DNA from: Planctomycetota bacterium
GTDB taxonomy: Bacteria > Planctomycetota > PUPC01 > DSUN01
NCBI GenBank assembly: GCA_035384565.1
Contig: DAOOIT010000011.1
Span: 1 to 64,000, forward strand
DNA: 64,000 nucleotides
Direction of reading: 5' to 3'
Each line of letters opens with the position of its first letter. Positions within the stretch are counted from its first letter, which is position 1. The notes beneath the pieces were generated by a model. The model ran no database searches and was not told the DNA's origin. It saw only the letters and a program-made list of their open reading frames with translations. The translations under genes and the position numbers were made by a program. Shown here piece after piece: positions 16,633-25,207 of the stretch.

Positions 16633-17750
16633 CCTTCGCCAGCCTGCCCCTGCGCAACCTGGCGCGCCGGCCGGCGCGCTCGCTGCTCACCGCCTTCGGG
16701 GCCGCGGCGGCCATCGGCTCGTTCGTGGTGCTCGTGGGCCTCTCGCGCGGCGTCGAGCGGGCCTGGACCGTGCAGATGCGCGACCAGGGGGTGGACGTGG
16801 TGGCGATGCGCCAGGGGGCGCTGGACCCCTTCACCTCCTCGGTGGCCGAGAGCCTGACCGACGAGCTGCGCCGCGTCCCCGGCGTGGCCGACGTGGCCGT
16901 GGAACTGGGCCACCTGGTGACGCTCGAGACGGGCAACACGGCGGTGCTCGTGGGCATGGCGCCCGACGGCTGGCTGTGGCAGACCCTGAGGCTGGAGGCG
17001 GGGACGCTGCCAACCCCGGCCGACCCGGAGAGCGTGGTGCTGGGCAGCCAGGTGGCGGCGATCCTGAGGAAGAGACCTGGGGACACGGTGGAGATCATCG
17101 GGCGACGCTACGCGGTGGCCGGCGTGGTGCAGGCGGTGGGCATCCTTCAGAGCAGCATGGTGTTCATGCTGCTGCCCGCGATGCAAACGCTGCTGGGGCG
17201 CGAGGGCAAGGCCACGGGGTTCAGCCTGCGCCTGGCCGAGCCGCGCGATGCGGCCACGCGGGCCGCCACGGTGGAGCGCCTGCGCCGGGCCTTCCCCGCC
17301 CTGGCCTTCTTCGAGGCCGAAACGGCGGCCGCCACGCACCACGTGCTCCAGGCGTTCCGCGCCATCACGTGGGGCACGTCGCTCGTGGCCTTTCTCGTGG
17401 CCGTCATCATCATCCTGAACACGCTGCTGATGTGCGTGGTCGAGCGCACGCGCGAGATCGGCGTGCTGCGCGCGGTGGGCTGGGGGCCGGGCCGGGTGCT
17501 GGCGATGATCGTCACAGAAGGCTGCCTTCTGGCTCTTCTCGGCAGCCTGTTCGGCGTGGTGCTGGGATATGGCGGGCTGCATCTCTTGGTGTCGGCCCCG
17601 CTGATCCGGGCCTGCGTGGAGCCGGCGCTGGACCTCCGGGTGGTGGCCGAGGTGGTGGCTGCCGCGGGCGTGGTGGGCGTGCTGGGCAGCCTCTACCCCG
17701 CCTGGCGGGCGCTCCGCCTCGACCCCGTGGAAGCGCTGCGCTACGAGTGA
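16629..17750 (+). CDS. ABC transporter permease (FtsX/MacB type)
   Basis: The 373-residue permease has one N-terminal helix (LLTAFGAAAAIGSFVVLVG), a large periplasmic MacB-like domain (about residues 45-235) and three C-terminal helices, the FtsX/MacB plan. The conserved cytoplasmic loop CVVERTREIGVLRAVGWGPGR contacts the ATPase. The end ALRLDPVEALRYE is the usual family terminus. It probably works as a homodimer with the ATPase encoded upstream. Cargo unknown. Confidence 0.9.
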   Translation: MTFASLPLRNLARRPARSLLTAFGAAAAIGSFVVLVGLSRGVERAWTVQMRDQGVDVVAMRQGALDPFTSSVAESLTDELRRVPGVADVAVELGHLVTLETGNTAVLVGMAPDGWLWQTLRLEAGTLPTPADPESVVLGSQVAAILRKRPGDTVEIIGRRYAVAGVVQAVGILQSSMVFMLLPAMQTLLGREGKATGFSLRLAEPRDAATRAATVERLRRAFPALAFFEAETAAATHHVLQAFRAITWGTSLVAFLVAVIIILNTLLMCVVERTREIGVLRAVGWGPGRVLAMIVTEGCLLALLGSLFGVVLGYGGLHLLVSAPLIRACVEPALDLRVVAEVVAAAGVVGVLGSLYPAWRALRLDPVEALRYE

Positions 17751-17774
17751 GAGGGTGGCCGCCGCGGCGCGTCC

Positions 17775-17802
17775 TTGCACGCAAGCCTGCGGCGGATATA
17801 CT
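17775..17802 (+). promoter_or_regulatory. promoter of the CrtC-like/prenyl synthase gene
   Basis: TTGCAC (17775-17780), 16 bp, TATACT (17797-17802), in the gap after the permease gene. Confidence 0.55.
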
Positions 17803-17856
17803 GGGGGACGCCTTGCTGCGGCCGGCTTCGGCAGGGGGGTTGGCGCGGAGCGTGAC

Positions 17857-20100
17857 ATGCGCATCGGGATCGGCGGGGGCCTCGGCGTGCCGCCGTGCGG
17901 CCGCACGGTGGAGCGATGGGGCGTCCACGGCTTCTACCAGACGGCCGCCGCGGGGCGACGCCATTTCTCCCTGACCCTTCTGCGCGAGGCGATCCCCATC
18001 GGGCGGGCCGCGGCGCGCGACGCCTTCTGCCTCCTCGCGTCGGTGCTCGACCCGGCCACGGGCCGCCATGAGACTCTCTCGCAACTCGACGCCGTCTCGG
18101 CGGCGGCGTTGCCGCGCGTCTTTCGCGCGGCGCGGGGGTCTGGCCTCAACCCCCATGTGCTCGAAGCCCTGGCGAGCGAGATGGAGGCGTTCGGCCTCCC
18201 GCGCGGCCATCGGGGCGAGGCGGCACCCGCGAGCGTGACCCGCCAGCCGTTCCGAGCCACGTGGAAGGACTTCGGTCTCGCCGAGACACGGGATGGGTTC
18301 GATCTGTCGTTCACAGAGCCGGGCGAGGCACGCGCGTGCCGCCTGCACCTGCGGCCCGAGCGGGCCGGCAGACGGCTTCCGGGTGCTCACCTGAAGGGGG
18401 CAGGGCCGCTGAAGGAGGTCGTGTGGCCCCGCCTCGCCGTCGCCGGCGAGGTGGCAGGCGAGCCCGTGAGGGGCGAAGCCTGGGCCGAGCATGCGCCGAG
18501 CGACGTCGGCTGGCTCGTCCCCCGCGCGGGCGAGGGCGTGTTCGGCTGGGACCGCCTTGCGGTGAACCTGGACGATGGCCCGGACCTCGTGCTGGCGCGC
18601 CGCAGGGACCTGCGGAACGGGGGCATCGTGCACACGTTCGCCGTGGAGTGGGCCGACGAAGGCGAGGCGGCTCTCTCGCGCGCCGCGTCGCTCGAGCCCC
18701 GGCGCCGCTGGGAGAGCCCGCGCACCGGAACGCCCTATCCCGTAGCCATGAGCGCCAGCGTGCCCGAGTGGGGTCTGGAGCTCGACTTCGAGCCGCTGGC
18801 CGACGACCAGGAGGCGCCTGTCTTCGGCCCGCTGCGCGCCCTCTGGCACGGGGCGGGAACGGTGCGCGGCCGCCTCCATGGGCGGCGCGTCGAGGGCCGG
18901 GCGCACCTCGCACTGCACGGCTATGCCTGCGTGCTGGATACGCAGCAGTACCTGGTGCAGTGGGCCGACCGCCTGGACGCGCACGTGGCCGCGTTCCTGC
19001 CGCGGGCGCTCGACGAGGCGGGCCTCGCGCGCTACGCGGGGCCGCCGCACTGGCGGCGCAACCCGGCCGCGCACACGGCCATGCTCGCCGAGCCGCTGTG
19101 GGACCTGATCCAGCGCCGCGGAAAGCACTGGCGCCCGATGTTCGGCATGCTGCTCCTCGAGGCGCTGGGCACCCCCTCGAAGCCCTACGAGGCCCTCGCC
19201 GCCATCACCGGCGAACTGGCCCACACGGGGTCGCTGATCGTGGACGACATCCAGGACGGCTCGCCCACCCGGCGCGGCGCCGAGAGCATCCATCGGCGGT
19301 ACGGCGTGGACGTGGCGATCAGCGCGGCCAACACGGCCTACTTCCTGGGCTTCGTGGCGCTGCGCGACTACCCGCACCTGACCGACGCCCAGCGCCTGGC
19401 GCTCTACCGCATCGCCTCCACGCAGGCGGTGCGCGCCCACTTGGGCCAGGGGCAGGACATCTGGTGGTCGCGGCACCTGGCCCCCGAGGCGCTCGACCGC
19501 TGGCTGGCGGACTCGCTGGCGCCGCAGATCCTCCAGACCTATGCCGACAAGACGGGGACAGCCACGGAGGGCATGGCCGAGACGGCCTGCGTGATCGCCG
19601 GCGCCGATGCCGCCACCCGCGAGGCCTGCGTGGCCTTCGCCCGCGACTTCGGCGTCGCATTCCAGATCGTGGACGACGTGCTGGACTTCAGCGACTCGCG
19701 CCTTCGCGCCGGCACCGGGGGCAAGGACATCGCCGAGGGCAAGGTCACGTATGCCCTGTTCCGCGCCCTGGGCGCCCTGGGGGTGCGGCGCCGCGCGCGG
19801 CTGCGCGACATCCTGTGCTCGTCCGAGCTGCGCCGAAGCCCCGAGGGCCAGCGCGAGGCGGCCGGCCTGGTGCGCCGCTCGGGCGCGCTGGAGGCCTGCC
19901 GGCAGGAGGCCAGGAATCTGATGAACGAGGGCTGGCGGCGCCTCTCGGCGGCCGTGCCGCCCTCGGAGCCCAAGACGCTGCTCCGCGCCCTCTGCCTCGC
20001 CCTGCTGAGCGCCGACGGCGGCGCGTGGGCCGCCGAGGCCGAGCCCCGGCTCGAGCGGCCCGAGGAGAAGCCGAACAGACAACCCCGGAGAAGATCATGA
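17857..20100 (+). CDS. fusion: CrtC/AttH-like lipocalin domain + polyprenyl diphosphate synthase
   Basis: The 747-residue protein joins two enzymes. Residues 1 to about 345 resemble CrtC/AttH lipocalin-like hydratases (GVHGFYQTAAAGRRHFSLT at the front, PVAMSASVPEWGLELDFEP in the middle, LALHGYA near the end). Residues about 355-700 form an isoprenyl diphosphate synthase with both Asp-rich motifs: Asp463-Asp464-X2-Asp467 in VDDIQDGSPTRRG and Asp606-Asp607-X2-Asp610 in QIVDDVLDFSDS, so catalysis is expected. Members make C15-C20 or longer prenyl chains; CrtC hydrates carotenoid ends. The fusion suggests that chain synthesis is tied to hydration of a terpenoid. The start at 17857 has GGAG 6 bases upstream. 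The stop overlaps the metallopeptidase start in ATGA. Confidence 0.8.
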   Translation: MRIGIGGGLGVPPCGRTVERWGVHGFYQTAAAGRRHFSLTLLREAIPIGRAAARDAFCLLASVLDPATGRHETLSQLDAVSAAALPRVFRAARGSGLNPHVLEALASEMEAFGLPRGHRGEAAPASVTRQPFRATWKDFGLAETRDGFDLSFTEPGEARACRLHLRPERAGRRLPGAHLKGAGPLKEVVWPRLAVAGEVAGEPVRGEAWAEHAPSDVGWLVPRAGEGVFGWDRLAVNLDDGPDLVLARRRDLRNGGIVHTFAVEWADEGEAALSRAASLEPRRRWESPRTGTPYPVAMSASVPEWGLELDFEPLADDQEAPVFGPLRALWHGAGTVRGRLHGRRVEGRAHLALHGYACVLDTQQYLVQWADRLDAHVAAFLPRALDEAGLARYAGPPHWRRNPAAHTAMLAEPLWDLIQRRGKHWRPMFGMLLLEALGTPSKPYEALAAITGELAHTGSLIVDDIQDGSPTRRGAESIHRRYGVDVAISAANTAYFLGFVALRDYPHLTDAQRLALYRIASTQAVRAHLGQGQDIWWSRHLAPEALDRWLADSLAPQILQTYADKTGTATEGMAETACVIAGADAATREACVAFARDFGVAFQIVDDVLDFSDSRLRAGTGGKDIAEGKVTYALFRALGALGVRRRARLRDILCSSELRRSPEGQREAAGLVRRSGALEACRQEARNLMNEGWRRLSAAVPPSEPKTLLRALCLALLSADGGAWAAEAEPRLERPEEKPNRQPRRRS

Positions 20101-20918
20101 GGAGAACGGTCCTTCTGCTGGCGTTCGCCGTGATAGGTCTGGGCGCCCGGGCGGGCGAGGCGGCGGAGGCCCCGCGCCCTGCCCTGCTCATCATCCCCGC
20201 GCCCGTGGCCGAGTGGAAGGCCGACATCCAGGACGTGCAACACGTGCTGATGTCGGCGGCGAACGAGCTGTGGCGCTACTTCCCCGAGCGCACGCTCCCG
20301 CCCATCGTGGTGGCGCCGCAGGGCGGCCCCATCACCTGGTTCCGCCGCGGCCTCCACGGCGAGTACTATGTGCAGCTCAATACCGGCGGCACCTTCTGGA
20401 ATCAGTACGCCTACCAGATGGCCCACGAGTTCTGCCATATCCTGTGCAACTACCGGGACGACGAGAAGTCGAACAAGTGGCTCGAGGAGTCGCTGTGCGA
20501 GCTGGCTTCGATCTTCGCCATGCGGCGCATGGCCGACACGTGGGCCAAGACGCCGCCCTACCCGAACTGGCGGAGCTTCGCCCCGACCCATCGCACCTAT
20601 GCCGACGACCGGCTCAAGAAGGGCGAACTGCCCCCGAACACCCCGTTCGCCGAGTGGTTCCGCGAGAATGAGGGGGCGATGCGCAAGGAGCCGTGCCTGC
20701 GCGAGAAGAACAACGTGGTCGCCGCCGCGCTGCTGCCGCTCTTCGAGAAGCAGCCCGAGCATTGGGAGGCGGTGACCTGGCTCAATGCGCAGCCCGTGCG
20801 CGAGCCGCGCACGCTCGAGCAACACCTGGCCGCCTGGCGCGCCCACTGCCCCGAGAAGCATCGGCCCTTCGTCGCCGAGATCGCCAAGGTGTTCGGCATC
20901 GCTTTGCCCGCCGAATGA
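20097..20918 (+). CDS. secreted HExxH zinc metallopeptidase-like protein
   Basis: The 273-residue product has a signal peptide (MRRTVLLLAFAVIGLGARAG) and a zinc-protease-like core: His110-Glu111-Phe-Cys-His114 in MAHEFCHIL, followed 17 residues later by WLEESLCELAS, where Glu131 could be the third zinc ligand as in gluzincins. No known peptidase family was recognised with certainty. It is translationally coupled to the upstream prenyl synthase fusion by a 4-base overlap. A cell-envelope role is likely but the substrate is unknown. Confidence 0.7.
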   Translation: MRRTVLLLAFAVIGLGARAGEAAEAPRPALLIIPAPVAEWKADIQDVQHVLMSAANELWRYFPERTLPPIVVAPQGGPITWFRRGLHGEYYVQLNTGGTFWNQYAYQMAHEFCHILCNYRDDEKSNKWLEESLCELASIFAMRRMADTWAKTPPYPNWRSFAPTHRTYADDRLKKGELPPNTPFAEWFRENEGAMRKEPCLREKNNVVAAALLPLFEKQPEHWEAVTWLNAQPVREPRTLEQHLAAWRAHCPEKHRPFVAEIAKVFGIALPAE

Positions 20919-20924
20919 GGCCAC

Positions 20925-21812
20925 ATGACACGACTCCTCCTCTCGCTGCTGCTCCTGTCGGTCGTCGCCGTGTGGGGCTGGACCTTCGTGGTGGTGAAGG
21001 ACGCCGTGGCGGGCTACGGCGTGCTGCCGTTCCTGGCCATCCGCTACACGATCGCCACGGGGGTGCTGGCGGCGGCCGTGGCGTGGCGGGTCCGCTGGCC
21101 GTCGTTCTGGGCGGGGGCGGGCATCGGGCTGGCGCTGGCGGCGGGCTACCTGTTCCAGACGTTCGGCCTGCGGCTCACCACGGCGAGCAACTCGGGGGTG
21201 ATCACCGGCCTCTTCGTCTTCTTTGTGCCGGGAGCGAATCGGCTGCTCTTCGGGGTGCGCACGAGGCCGCTGGTGTGGGCGGCCATCGGGGTAAGCCTCG
21301 TGGGCCTGGCGCTGCTCTCGGGCGGCGCGCCGCAGGGGGCCAACGCCGGCGACGCGCTCACGCTCGGCTGCGCGGCGGCCTTCGGCCTTCACGTGGTGCT
21401 GCTCGACCGCTATGCGAGGCGCCACGACGTGCAGTCGCTGGTGCTCGGCCAGCTTTCGGCGGCCACGGCGCTGTTCGTCGCGGGGTGCCTGCTCTTCGAG
21501 TTGCCCTCGTGGCCGTCGGGCGGCGTGTGGCGGGCGATCCTCGTCACCGCCGTGCTGGCGACGGCGGTGGCCTTCTTCGTGCAGACCTTCGTGCAGCAGC
21601 GCCTGCCGGCCGTGCCCACGGCCATGATCCTGTTGCTGGAGCCGCTGTTCGCCGCCCTCTTCGGCTATCTGCTGCACGGCGACCGGCTCACGGGGCTCCA
21701 GATCGCCGGCGCCGCCCTCCTGAGCGGCGCCGCGCTGGTGGTGGAGCTCTCCCCCCTGGTCCGAAGGCGCGGCGGCCCCGCCTCCGCCCCCTCGACGCCC
21801 ACTCGCGGTTGA
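20925..21812 (+). CDS. EamA/DMT family transporter
   Basis: The 295-residue protein has ten hydrophobic helices arranged as two EamA repeats (about residues 5-135 and 145-280), the drug/metabolite transporter plan. Typical stretches are VAVWGWTFVVVKDAV at the start of repeat 1 and TAMILLLEPLFAALFGYLL in repeat 2. Such proteins export amino acids, metabolites or drugs. It starts 6 bases after the metallopeptidase stop and ends the operon. Its own stop codon lies inside the -35 box of the next promoter. Confidence 0.88.
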   Translation: MTRLLLSLLLLSVVAVWGWTFVVVKDAVAGYGVLPFLAIRYTIATGVLAAAVAWRVRWPSFWAGAGIGLALAAGYLFQTFGLRLTTASNSGVITGLFVFFVPGANRLLFGVRTRPLVWAAIGVSLVGLALLSGGAPQGANAGDALTLGCAAAFGLHVVLLDRYARRHDVQSLVLGQLSAATALFVAGCLLFELPSWPSGGVWRAILVTAVLATAVAFFVQTFVQQRLPAVPTAMILLLEPLFAALFGYLLHGDRLTGLQIAGAALLSGAALVVELSPLVRRRGGPASAPSTPTRG

Positions 21813-21837
21813 CACACAGGCCGCGAAGTGACAGAAT
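21809..21837 (+). promoter_or_regulatory. promoter of the DhaKL/aldolase cluster
   Basis: TTGACA (21809-21814), 17 bp, CAGAAT (21832-21837). The TGA within the -35 box is the stop codon of the EamA gene. Confidence 0.65.
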
Positions 21838-21882
21838 ACTGGCTGTCCCGGCGTCCGGTCCCGCCCTTTAGGAGGAGCCGCC

Positions 21883-22197
21883 TTGGCCAAGTTCGTGCAC
21901 TTCGGCGTCCCGACCACCCAGAAGCAGCCCGGCGAAACCTATCTCGAGGGGGCCAAGGTCTACATCACCGACCCCGAGAAGCACCCCTACCGGGTGGAGT
22001 TCGTGCGGTGCGAGAAGGGCTCGCCGTTGCCCAAGCCGATTCAGACCACGCCCCACGCGGCGTTCCAGGTGGACGATATTCAGGCGGCCGTGAAGGGCCG
22101 CGAGGTGGTGATGCCGCCCACGGCGATGAGCGACACGATGACCATCGCGTTCATCAAGGACGGCGATGCGCTGCTGGAGCTGATCCAACTGAAGTGA
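21883..22197 (+). CDS. small VOC/glyoxalase-like protein
   Basis: The 104-residue product looks like a single VOC (glyoxalase/bleomycin-resistance) half-domain: it begins with a beta strand (KFVHFGVPTT), has HAAFQVDDIQAAVKGREVV in the middle and ends TIAFIKDGDALLELIQLK, where the terminal Glu is a usual metal ligand. It may act as an isomerase or epimerase on a small sugar or as a binding protein. The TTG start at 21883 is chosen from AGGAGGAG 6 bases upstream. As first gene of the DhaKL/aldolase cluster it probably handles the same substrate. Confidence 0.65.
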   Translation: MAKFVHFGVPTTQKQPGETYLEGAKVYITDPEKHPYRVEFVRCEKGSPLPKPIQTTPHAAFQVDDIQAAVKGREVVMPPTAMSDTMTIAFIKDGDALLELIQLK

Positions 22198-22241
22198 GCC
22201 AGGCACGCGGGGCGCGGAGGCCCCGCCCACACCGAGCCATG

Positions 22242-22265
22242 GTAGGGCGTGCATACCTGCACGCG
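22242..22265. repeat. 24-bp dispersed repeat, copy 1
   Basis: A 24-base sequence containing the hairpin GCGTGCA-tacc-TGCACGC. It is identical, base for base, to 40358-40381. Here it lies just before the DhaK ribosome site. Confidence 0.75.
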
Positions 22266-22285
22266 GAGACGAAAGGAGAGCGCCT

Positions 22286-23287
22286 GTGGCAATGAAGAAG
22301 TTCATCAACAAGCCCGAGAACCTGGTGAGCGAGCTGCTGGAGGGCATGGCCCTCGCCCACTCCAAGCAGCTCAAGCTCGGCAAGCAGAATCTCATCGTGC
22401 GCGCCCGGCCGAAGAACAAGCGCAAGGTGGCCCTGGTCACCCTGGGCGGCAGCGGCCACGAGCCGGCCCTCAGCGGGTTCGTGGGCAAGGGCATGCTCGA
22501 CATCTCCGTGCCGGGCGAAATCTTCGCCGCCCCTGGGCCGCCCCGCGTGATCGCCGCCCTGCGCAAGGCCGCCAAAGGCCGCGAGGCGGGCGTGCTCTTC
22601 ATCGTGCTGAACCACGCCGGCGACGTGATGACCGCCAACATCGTCATGCAGATGGTCGAGAAGGAAGGCCTCAAGGTCAAACAAGTCCTCACCCATGAGG
22701 ACATCTCGGCCTCCGACCCCGCCGAGCGCCGCGGCCTGTCGGGCTGCCTCATCGTGATCAAGTGCGCCGGCGCCGCCGCCGAAGAGGGCCGCTCGCTCGA
22801 CGAGTGCCTGGCCATCGCCCAGCGCGTGCAGGACAACATGGCCACCCTGGCCGTCGCCGTGTCCGCCGCCACCCACCCCTCGACCGGTCAGCCCATCTTC
22901 ACCATGCCCGACGACGAGATGAACGTGGGCATGGGCCAGCACGGCGAGGCGGGCGGCGGGGCCATGAAGCTCAAGACCGCCGACGAAACGGCCGATATCA
23001 TGCTGCCCATGCTCCTGGCCGACCGTAAGATTCAGAAGGGCGAGAAGGTGCTGCTCATGCTCAACGGCACCGGCTCCACCACGCTGATGGAGCTCTACAT
23101 CGTCCTGCGCCGCTGCAAGCAGATCCTCGACGCCCAGGGCATCGAACTGGCCCGCGTCGCCGTGGGCGAGTTCCTCACCGTCCAGGAAATGGGCGGCTTC
23201 CAAATGGTCGTCTGCCGCATGGACGACGAGCTGCTGCGCCTGTGGGACGCCCCGTGCAGCAGCCCGGCGCTGACGATGACGAAGTGA
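22286..23287 (+). CDS. dhaK: dihydroxyacetone kinase subunit DhaK
   Basis: The 333-residue protein matches DhaK, the substrate-binding subunit of dihydroxyacetone kinase. Key features are TLGGSGHEPALSGFVGKGM near residue 53 and His219 in MGQHGEAGGG, aligned with the His that binds dihydroxyacetone covalently in the E. coli enzyme. With DhaL it would phosphorylate dihydroxyacetone or a related short ketose. No DhaM phosphotransferase gene is present, so an ATP-dependent form is likely. The GTG start at 22286 has GGAG 7 bases upstream; the ATG at 22292 is further away. Confidence 0.88.
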   Translation: MAMKKFINKPENLVSELLEGMALAHSKQLKLGKQNLIVRARPKNKRKVALVTLGGSGHEPALSGFVGKGMLDISVPGEIFAAPGPPRVIAALRKAAKGREAGVLFIVLNHAGDVMTANIVMQMVEKEGLKVKQVLTHEDISASDPAERRGLSGCLIVIKCAGAAAEEGRSLDECLAIAQRVQDNMATLAVAVSAATHPSTGQPIFTMPDDEMNVGMGQHGEAGGGAMKLKTADETADIMLPMLLADRKIQKGEKVLLMLNGTGSTTLMELYIVLRRCKQILDAQGIELARVAVGEFLTVQEMGGFQMVVCRMDDELLRLWDAPCSSPALTMTK

Positions 23288-23308
23288 GGCGCGCGCCGGG
23301 GCAACGCG

Positions 23309-23359
23309 ACCTGTCGGACGAGGCCGACCTGTCCGACTTGTCCGACCCGTCGGACCGAT
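23309..23359 (+). repeat. GTCGGAC/GTCCGAC heptamer cluster
   Basis: Alternating GTCGGAC and GTCCGAC heptamers (cctgtcggac, ctgtccgac, ttgtccgac, ccgtcggac) lie between dhaK and dhaL. They can fold back on each other. Simple dispersed repeat of unknown role. Confidence 0.5.
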
Positions 23360-23373
23360 GAGGCTGGTTCCAC

Positions 23374-23409
23374 TACCCTCCCGAAGGTGCCAACACCTTC
23401 GGGAGGGTA
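23374..23409. repeat. 16-bp perfect hairpin between dhaK and dhaL
   Basis: TACCCTCCCGAAGGTG (23374-23389) pairs exactly with CACCTTCGGGAGGGTA (23394-23409) around a 4-base loop. It resembles the hairpins at 25897 and 48545. It could tune expression between the two subunits. Confidence 0.7.
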
Positions 23410-23447
23410 ACAGTCTTCGGCGTTCTCCAGGAGGACGACAGCGACCC

Positions 23448-24089
23448 ATGAGCGCAACCGTCGGCTACAAGGAACTGGTCGCCATGCTCCGCGCCGCCGT
23501 CGAGCAGGTGCGGGCCAACCAGGCCATGCTCTCGCAGCTCGACAGCGTGGGCGGCGACGGCGACCACGGCACCACCATGGCCCGCGCCATGGGCCTCGTG
23601 GACCAGGCCGTCGCGGCCTGCAAGAAGAAGGACCTCAAGAGCGTCCTCAACGACATCGGCTGGGCGATCATGGGCGTGGACGGCGGGGCGACGGGGCCGC
23701 TGCTGGGCACCTTCTTCCTCGGCATGGCCGACGCCGTGGCCGACAAGAAGCCGGTGGACGCCAAGGGCCTGGCCGCGCTCTTCGCGGCCGGCCTCGCGGC
23801 CCTTCAGAAGACCAGCAAGGCCCAGGTCGGCGACAAGACGATGATGGACGCCCTCGTCCCCGCCGTGGCTGCCTTGCGCGCCGCTGCCGATGGCGGCCAG
23901 GATGTTGCCGCGTGCCTCGCCGCCGCTGCTTCCGCCGCCGAGCAAGGCGCCCTCTCAACGAAGAACTTCCCGGCCAGATTCGGCCGGGCCAAGAACCTCG
24001 GCGACCGCACCATCGGCCACCAGGACCCGGGGGCCACATCGGTTTCACTGATCTTCAAGGGGTTTGCCGTCGCAATCGCAGGTTCATGA
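23448..24089 (+). CDS. dhaL: dihydroxyacetone kinase subunit DhaL
   Basis: The 213-residue protein is a DhaL nucleotide-binding subunit: GDGDHGTTMARAMG near residue 40 carries the Asp residues that hold magnesium and nucleotide, followed by GWAIMGVDGGATGPLLGTFF and, near the end, DRTIGHQDPGATSVSLIF. With DhaK it forms the kinase. The start at 23448 has GGAGG about 13 bases upstream, an unusually long spacing. Its stop codon lies at the first base of the palindromic repeat that follows (TGATGCGTGATGCG). Confidence 0.88.
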   Translation: MSATVGYKELVAMLRAAVEQVRANQAMLSQLDSVGGDGDHGTTMARAMGLVDQAVAACKKKDLKSVLNDIGWAIMGVDGGATGPLLGTFFLGMADAVADKKPVDAKGLAALFAAGLAALQKTSKAQVGDKTMMDALVPAVAALRAAADGGQDVAACLAAAASAAEQGALSTKNFPARFGRAKNLGDRTIGHQDPGATSVSLIFKGFAVAIAGS

Positions 24090-24180
24090 TGCGTGATGCG
24101 TGATACGTGAGAAGATGGGGCCGCAGTCGCCTCCTCCTCTCTTCTCACGCATCACGAATCACGCATCACGCATCAACACA
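24090..24180. repeat. GTGATGC-type palindromic repeat
   Basis: Left arm units of GTGATGC/GTGATAC followed by GAGAAG are mirrored by CTTCTC and GCATCAC units on the right (about 24140-24175). The DhaL stop codon is embedded at its left edge. A close relative lies at 47503-47608. Confidence 0.65.
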
Positions 24181-24199
24181 CGGAAAGGAGCCGCAACTC

Positions 24200-25120
24200 A
24201 TGCCCGACGCGCAGGCGAAATCAGAGGACAAGGCGAAGGATTTCTTCGTGGACGTGCCGTTCGAGACGCCCGGGTTCTTCCTCAAGGGCTCGGCGCATCT
24301 CGACTGGGGGATGAAGAACCGCCTGTCGCGCATCTTCAACCCCAAGGACGGCCGCACCGTGATGCTGGCCTTCGACCACGGTTACATCATGGGCCCGACG
24401 TCGGGCATCGAGCGCATGGACCTCGCCATCCCGCCGCTGATCCCGCACGTGGACTGCCTGATGTGCACTCGCGGGGCGCTGAAGACCTGCATCCCGCCTG
24501 AGACCAGCAAGCCGGTCGTCCTCCGCTCGTCCGCCGGCGCCACGGTGCTCAAGGAGCTCTCCAACGAGGTGATCGGCGTGACGCTGGAGGACGCGCTGCG
24601 CTTCAACGCCGCCGCCGTGACCTGCCAGTGCTATGTCGGCGGGCCATTCGAGAAGGAGAGCCTGGCCAACCTCTGCCACCTGGTCAACGAGGGCAACCGC
24701 TACGGGGTGCCGACCCTGGGCGTGACCGCCGTGGGCCGCGAGCTGGTGCGCGACGCGCGCTACCTGGGCCTGGCGGGCCGCGTGATCGCCGAGCTGGGCG
24801 CGCACTTCAACAAGACCTATTACTGCGAGCCGGGCTTCGACGAGGTGGTGGCCGGCACGCCCATCCCCGTGGTCATCGCCGGCGGCAAGAAGCTGCCCGA
24901 GGCCGACGCGCTGGCCATGGCCTACAAGGCCATTGACCAGGGCGCCGTGGGGGTGGACATGGGCCGCAACATCTTCCTGGCCGAAGACCCCGCGGCCATG
25001 GCCGCCGCCATCCGCGCCGTAGTGCACGATAACCTCAAGCCCGACAAGGCGTTCCAACTGTACAACGACCTCAAGGGCAAGGCGTGCGGCTGCGGCGACA
25101 GCGACTGCTGCCAGGGCTGA
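24200..25120 (+). CDS. class I aldolase/thiolase, LsrF-like
   Basis: The 306-residue TIM-barrel protein resembles LsrF and related DeoC/FbaB-type class I aldolases. VMLAFDHGYIMGPTSGIERMD is the family opening, the Schiff-base Lys is expected in ELGAHFNKTYYCEPGF, and the phosphate site in PVVIAGGKKLPEADAL and GVDMGRNIF. LsrF cleaves phospho-AI-2; here, next to DhaKL, it more likely cleaves or transfers a phosphorylated ketose. Unlike LsrF it ends in a Cys-rich tail (ACGCGDSDCCQG) that could bind metal. ATG 24200 has AAAGGAG 9 bases upstream. Confidence 0.8.
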   Translation: MPDAQAKSEDKAKDFFVDVPFETPGFFLKGSAHLDWGMKNRLSRIFNPKDGRTVMLAFDHGYIMGPTSGIERMDLAIPPLIPHVDCLMCTRGALKTCIPPETSKPVVLRSSAGATVLKELSNEVIGVTLEDALRFNAAAVTCQCYVGGPFEKESLANLCHLVNEGNRYGVPTLGVTAVGRELVRDARYLGLAGRVIAELGAHFNKTYYCEPGFDEVVAGTPIPVVIAGGKKLPEADALAMAYKAIDQGAVGVDMGRNIFLAEDPAAMAAAIRAVVHDNLKPDKAFQLYNDLKGKACGCGDSDCCQG

Positions 25121-25207
25121 GGCGTTTCGCCTTGCGCCCGCGCGCCGAACCCGATAGGATCGAAGCACGGGCGCAAACCGACCGAGGTAACGGAAAGGAG
25201 CGACAGG

